From positions 32,501 to 43,517 of the forward strand of contig NW_022204803.1 in NCBI RefSeq assembly GCF_008831285.2: a stretch of DNA of 11,017 bases, given 5' to 3'. The DNA is from Nymphaea colorata. Lineage: Eukaryota > Streptophyta > Magnoliopsida > Nymphaeales > Nymphaeaceae. The translations under genes and the position numbers were made by a program. The notes beneath the pieces are model-generated. The model was not told the DNA's origin. It made no database searches and saw nothing but the letters and a program-made list of their open reading frames with translations. Positions 7,891 through 11,017 of this stretch are shown here, piece by piece (position 1 is the stretch's first letter; the number at the start of each line of letters is the position of its first letter).

Positions 7891-8257
7891 GTTAAAACTC
7901 CCTGTAAATGAAGATTTAACCGTAGAAATATCATCTGTACGAGTTCATTGGAATCGCCCAATCAAGCGCTCCAATATACCCACGTTCGGGTGAAAACGCA
8001 CGGCTGGATAGTTAGATCGCTTTCTCGCCGGAATTCTGCTGTCTTCCGGTGTATCCTGCAACTTCCGGCGTGTTCTCAAGATTCCGGTGGCATAGGACCA
8101 CCCTGCCCTTGGCGAGTTGAAGTTTTCAAGAAGCTTGAAGGGGCGTACTGGTCATTGGCGTGAGATCACTCAAACCAGGCCGGTCTTCCTCACTCGGTGC
8201 GAGCCTACGTGAAGTCAACTCGGATCAGGTAAGTTCAATCCTCACCGTCCTTCTGTA

Positions 8258-8778
8258 CACGTGTCAGCCATCCAATCATCCTTCCCAGCTCGTGTCCCAC
8301 CTGGCCCATCGTGTCCCTTACCCGAAAACCAGTTATCCTACACGTTCCTTAGCTTTAGGAGCACTAGACGCCACCTCGTCCTCCACTTGGGTTGTCCAAG
8401 TCTTCAGCCCCACTCGCAAGGAACCACAGCCTTTCATCTGGCCACGTGGCAGCATCTCTCTGCCCACGACCCAGCTCCCTTCCAGCTCGCATATCATCTT
8501 TTCCACCAGCTCCTCATAGCTCGCCACCTCATCCTTCACATCCCTCATTTTGTGTGCCACTCCCCTCTCTCGCGCCCCACTTTTCCTCGTTTGTAGCGCA
8601 AGTCCCCTTAGACTCGCACCTGGCCTTAATCACGTTCAGATCCATTCCCACTCCCAGTCCCTTCTCCACCGTAGATCTTACACGTGTCCTCATCTCCTTT
8701 AGTCACGAGAACACCCCAGCCAAGCTCCCCACTATCTTCAACCGTTCTCTTCCGTGACCCTCCATCTTTTGACGTGTC
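8258..8778 (+). promoter_or_regulatory. G-box / ABRE-like cluster
   Basis: CACGTG occurs at 8258-8263, 8443-8448 and 8681-8686, with GACGTGTC at 8771-8778. Three of these carry the wider ACGTGTC form. G-boxes bind plant bZIP and bHLH factors. The two last copies share the following words (TCATCTCCTT), so they look like a local duplication. If transcription starts at 7195 they lie downstream of the start, so a promoter role would need a second start site. Confidence 0.45.
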
Positions 8779-8860
8779 ATCATCTCCTTGCTCGAGGGAC
8801 CCACTCGAGTACTTAGTCTTTTAGTTCCAGGGAGTCCTCTTAGCTCGAGCCTAATTCTAA

Positions 8861-9045
8861 GTCAACTTGACTTAGCCCCCAACCCTACCTAGGTGCATTA
8901 GTCAAACCCAACCTAGTTTGACTTTGACCGAACCCAGCTCACCTAGTCGATTTCTTCTTAGTTGACTTGAGCTCCTTTGACCTAACTCATCCTCATCCCT
9001 AGGAACTCGGTCAACCCGAGCCCAGCTAGGACTAACCTAGTTGAC
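8861..9045 (+). promoter_or_regulatory. W-box (TTGAC) cluster
   Basis: TTGAC or its complement GTCAA appears nine times in 185 bases: 8861, 8867, 8901, 8918, 8924, 8962, 8977, 9010 and 9041. At least five have the full TTGACY form bound by WRKY factors. The surrounding 8790-9130 is built from repeated CTCGAG (8791, 8804, 8844, 9045, 9056), CTAG and CCCAGCTCAC words, so it may be degenerate simple sequence and not evolved control sites. Confidence 0.45.
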
Positions 9046-9344
9046 TCGAGTCTAGCTCGAGTGACCCAGCTCACTTACCCCCAACCGAGCCCAGCCTCGA
9101 TCTACCCCAGCTCACCCAAGTGCCTAAGTTCCTCGACCGAGCTTACCCTTAACCTCACTCTCTCTAGTTCTAGCTCTCGGCCTAACCTACCCTTTAGCTA
9201 GGTTAACCTCCCTATCGAACCTAAGCCCTGTTGACTCTCGGCCTACCCCAGCCCGAGCCCTCTTATCTTGACTGTTCTACCTGTAGAGCCCCGCCAGTCC
9301 AAGCCCAGCCCTGCCGTAGCTAGGGACTAGGTTCAGTCGGCGAC

Positions 9345-10033
9345 GCTAGCGCACCGCTAGCAGTCCTCGGCCAGCACCTCGGCTGCGCTCTCCATCGTCG
9401 GGTTTCCTGCCGGCGTCCGTGGCTGAGCCATTCGGAGAATAGGCAGGTAGGCACTGCCGAACTCGGCTTTCGCCCCCCTCGTCTTGTCCGCGGCTTCTGT
9501 CCAGCCTAGCGGCGACAGTCGGTCGCCCTCTCCTCTCGGCTCCAGGCAGCAGGTGGCTGCCCAGTCGACCTTCCCCCGCCGACCTGTCTTCAGTTTGCAA
9601 GCGGCAACGCGCCAGCGCCTCGGCGACATCCAGTCGCTGCTCTTCCGGCGTCCAAGGCGACAGCGACTCGCCTTTGTTTTTGCCGCTGCTACCGTAGGTC
9701 TGCACTCGACAGTCAGGTCTCGTCCGTCAGTCTGTGCCCGACCGCAGTTTGCTGTCCTCTCGGCCACTCGTCAGCCGGCCGCATCCGACAGCTAGCCCGT
9801 GTCCTTCACGGCCGCGCGTCCGGAGGTGATTCTCGACAGCAGGTGGCTGTCTCTGTTCCTCGCGTGACCGTCTTTGCTCGGCAGCAGGCTACTGTTCCAG
9901 GCAACGTCTGTCTACTCGTCCGACAGCAGGAGGCTGTCCAGGCCGCGCGCTTCTCGCCGGCCCGTTGCTGCATTGCCCGGGGTTTGGTCTTCACCCCGCG
10001 GTTGTTCCGGCTCAGCCAAGGCTAGCCCTTGGC
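9345..10033 (+). other. Series of pentaloop hairpins (3' LTR copy)
   Basis: Same set as in the 5' LTR, shifted by 9133: 9345-9361, 9511-9527, 9545-9561, 9621-9639, 9797-9811, 9835-9851, 9880-9896 (decayed), 9922-9938 and 10015-10033. The single LTR difference (9978) is outside all stems. Confidence 0.5.
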
Positions 10034-10554
10034 CGGTAACACCTTAGCTCACTTGTAGATTCCGGGGAGGGTGTTGTGCTTTCGGTTTTAGGATTCCATT
10101 TAGTTTGTTTTAGTTATTGTTTTAGCCCAAGGCTTCGGCCTAGCTCCCTGCCGTGGTACCTCAAGGGCCAGCTGCCCGAGACACGACCACAAGGAGCCGA
10201 CCGTACCCATTTGCTTATTGTTGGGCGTGGTTTGCTCGTTCGTCTTGTGTGTTTGGTTGAGTGGTTTGTTGAGTGAGACGAGTGAATTCTTGTATCGCTT
10301 ACGATTGTAAAAGCCGCGTCAACCCTTGTAGTGTTTGTCTTAGGTCTGCCCGTAGTTAGGATTTGGGAATAAGGGTATTCCGCACCTGAATCTTCTGTCC
10401 TAAGGGTTTTTGCGCCGGGGTCTGTCCGGCCGGGTAGAAGTGTTGTAATTAATTGTCTTAGGAATTTTCGGTTTTTGAGTAGCACTCAAGAGACCTGGGA
10501 AGGTAGGTCGCTCTTGGTTAGGAAATTCTAGTTCTAGCAGGAGTGGTACTAACA

Positions 10555-10559
10555 GCTAC
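10555..10559. other. Candidate target site duplication, right copy
   Basis: GCTAC directly follows the LTR end. Ty3/gypsy integrases make 5-bp duplications, so the left flank should also end in GCTAC. That flank is outside the window. Confidence 0.35.
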
Positions 10560-10569
10560 CGACGGTCAA

Positions 10570-10839
10570 TCATCGTTTCGTTTTTGACATCACTGCGGAC
10601 GACGTTTTAGGAAGAACAGCATTAAAAAACTGCCCACCGGCGCCCGAAACGTACTGAGAATCCATAAAGCCGACGTAACGACAGAAATAACCAACGATCA
10701 GCACAAAAGCTGAGAGGCCAAAAGCCGCACGCCAAGCCCTCCGCACACCATGCGGATGGGCTGCGTTAATGTCCTTAACAAGACGGCGTTCCACCAAAGC
10801 GGCAGCAATACAGAGACCAAACGTAGGGGCAAAACAAAC
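10570..10839 (-). pseudogene. Unrecognised membrane-protein-like frame in host flank
   Basis: A minus-strand frame is open from 10839 (after a TAA at 10840-10842) to the TGA at 10570-10572. It has no ATG start near its beginning; the earliest alternative start is a TTG at 10797. It contains one clear hydrophobic segment (AFGLSAFVLIVGYF) followed by Arg/Tyr, and a shorter one upstream (GLCIAAALV). Further upstream, to 11017, other minus-strand frames also carry hydrophobic, protein-like stretches broken by stops, which suggests an old gene with frameshifts or one interrupted by introns. The frame ends 15 bases from the element. I do not recognise a family. It may be coincidental. Confidence 0.25.
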
Positions 10840-11017
10840 TTAGCGTCAACCACACCAATATAACAAGCACATCACACCAAACGGTTCATGGCAAACAAAA
10901 CAGCCATGACGCCGATGGGAGACGCAGCCAACGCCACTCATGCGCCAAGACATCAGGCGCTTCCCAACGGCCGCCTTCACGCCGGCATAGCCATGCGGAC
11001 AAGCGGAACTTGGGAGG
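10840..11017. other. Host flank without a clear gene
   Basis: Single-copy-looking sequence of mixed composition. No RNA gene, repeat or intact frame seen. Minus-strand fragments look weakly protein-like (see the adjoining frame). Confidence 0.4.

Larger units (their letters stand above)
1..10554 (+). mobile_element. Ty3/gypsy chromovirus LTR retrotransposon, 5' end outside window
   Basis: Order of parts: LTR, initiator tRNA-Met primer site, gag, protease, RT, RNase H, integrase, chromodomain, polypurine tract, LTR. Integrase after RT/RNase H defines Ty3/gypsy, and the C-terminal chromodomain defines chromoviruses. The gag core and RT wording resemble Reina-like plant elements, but this is recognition without a tree. 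The internal part (1422-6551) is about 5.1 kb, normal for the group. The inferred LTR is about 4.0 kb, so the whole element would be about 13.1 kb, with roughly 2.58 kb of the 5' LTR lying before base 1. Two frame breaks in pol make this copy non-autonomous as read. The LTRs are almost identical, so the insertion is recent. Confidence 0.96.
6552..10554 (+). repeat. 3' LTR, complete, about 4.0 kb
   Basis: The right end is certain: it matches the 5' LTR end at 1421. The left end is inferred from the polypurine tract just upstream and from a TGTTA start that mirrors the TAACA end (5-bp terminal inverted repeat). The matching 5' LTR start lies outside the window, so the 6552-9133 part cannot be checked against its partner here. 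Regions: 6552-6813 codes for the pol tail; 6814-7160 holds inverted repeats and several ATG; a TATA-like box lies at 7163; 7200-8230 is of mixed composition with splice-like sites; 8230-8780 is C-rich with G-boxes; 8790-9330 is built of TTGAC, CTCGAG and CTAG words; 9345-10033 holds the hairpin series. Confidence 0.85.
7911..10554 (+). promoter_or_regulatory. ATG-free LTR segment (translation leader)
   Basis: No ATG occurs on the plus strand from 7911 to the LTR end. The 5' copy (1-1421) and the internal leader to 1643 also have none, so in the RNA the ATG-free run reaches gag and totals about 2.87 kb. AT is followed by A, C or T about 85 times and never by G. The opposite-strand word CAT occurs about 30 times. 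I infer selection for ribosome scanning through to the gag start. Confidence 0.75.

Noticed and set aside
7200-8230. Captured host gene inside the LTR
   Set aside because: Splice-like sites and gene-like composition suggested it, but no frame encodes a recognisable protein. Leader function explains it better.
8226-8234. Perfect splice donor used to remove most of the leader
   Set aside because: If the downstream 2.3 kb were regularly removed, there would be no reason for it to lack ATG; kept only as a possible minor site.
8160-8757. Overlapping plus and minus frames in the C-rich LTR part
   Set aside because: No ATG on the plus strand, low-complexity Ser/Pro/His peptides, three frames open at once: composition effect.
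9134-10554. A separate tandem duplication
   Set aside because: Identity to 1-1421, its position after the polypurine tract and the end next to the primer site show it is the 3' part of the LTR pair.
1-11017. CRISPR arrays, tRNA or rRNA genes, bacterial operons
   Set aside because: No regularly spaced identical repeats, no cloverleaf, no operon structure; the only tRNA signal is the primer binding site.

Overview
The window is almost entirely one copy of a plant Ty3/gypsy LTR retrotransposon. It is a chromovirus, closest in gag and RT style to Reina-like plant elements (clade tentative). The host is therefore most likely a land plant. This rests on the primer binding site matching plant initiator tRNA-Met, the integrase with a GPY/F module followed by a chromodomain, and plant-type promoter words in the LTR. 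I cannot name the species.

Layout. Positions 1-1421 are the 3' part of the 5' LTR, because the window opens inside it. A short leader with the primer binding site (1424-1435) runs to the gag start codon at 1644. Gag plus the first half of protease is read in one frame (1644-3473). The second half of protease and reverse transcriptase are in another frame (about 3416-4624). RNase H, integrase and the chromodomain are in a third (about 4603-6813). Two single-base frame breaks, near 3416 and near 4603, cut the polyprotein. A polypurine tract at 6533-6549 precedes the 3' LTR, which I place at 6552-10554 (about 4.0 kb, TGTTA...TAACA ends). The pol frame runs 262 nt into that LTR. Positions 10555-11017 are host flank, with a short unrecognised membrane-protein-like frame on the minus strand.

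How it works together. RNA would start in the 5' LTR, pack with Gag, be primed by initiator tRNA-Met, be copied by RT/RNase H with the polypurine tract as second primer, and be inserted by integrase. The chromodomain would steer insertion to marked chromatin. The two LTRs differ at one base over 1421 comparable positions, at a CpG, so the insertion is very young even though pol is broken.

Most notable signals. (1) There is no ATG on the sense strand anywhere from LTR position 7911 through the LTR end, nor from window base 1 through the leader to gag at 1644. That is about 2.87 kb of joined leader with zero ATG but about 30 CAT (ATG on the other strand). (2) The same leader holds a series of short hairpins sharing one geometry (6-bp stem, 5-nt loop), some with compensatory base changes. 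(3) The LTR is unusually long for this kind of element and carries G-box and W-box clusters and candidate leader splice sites.
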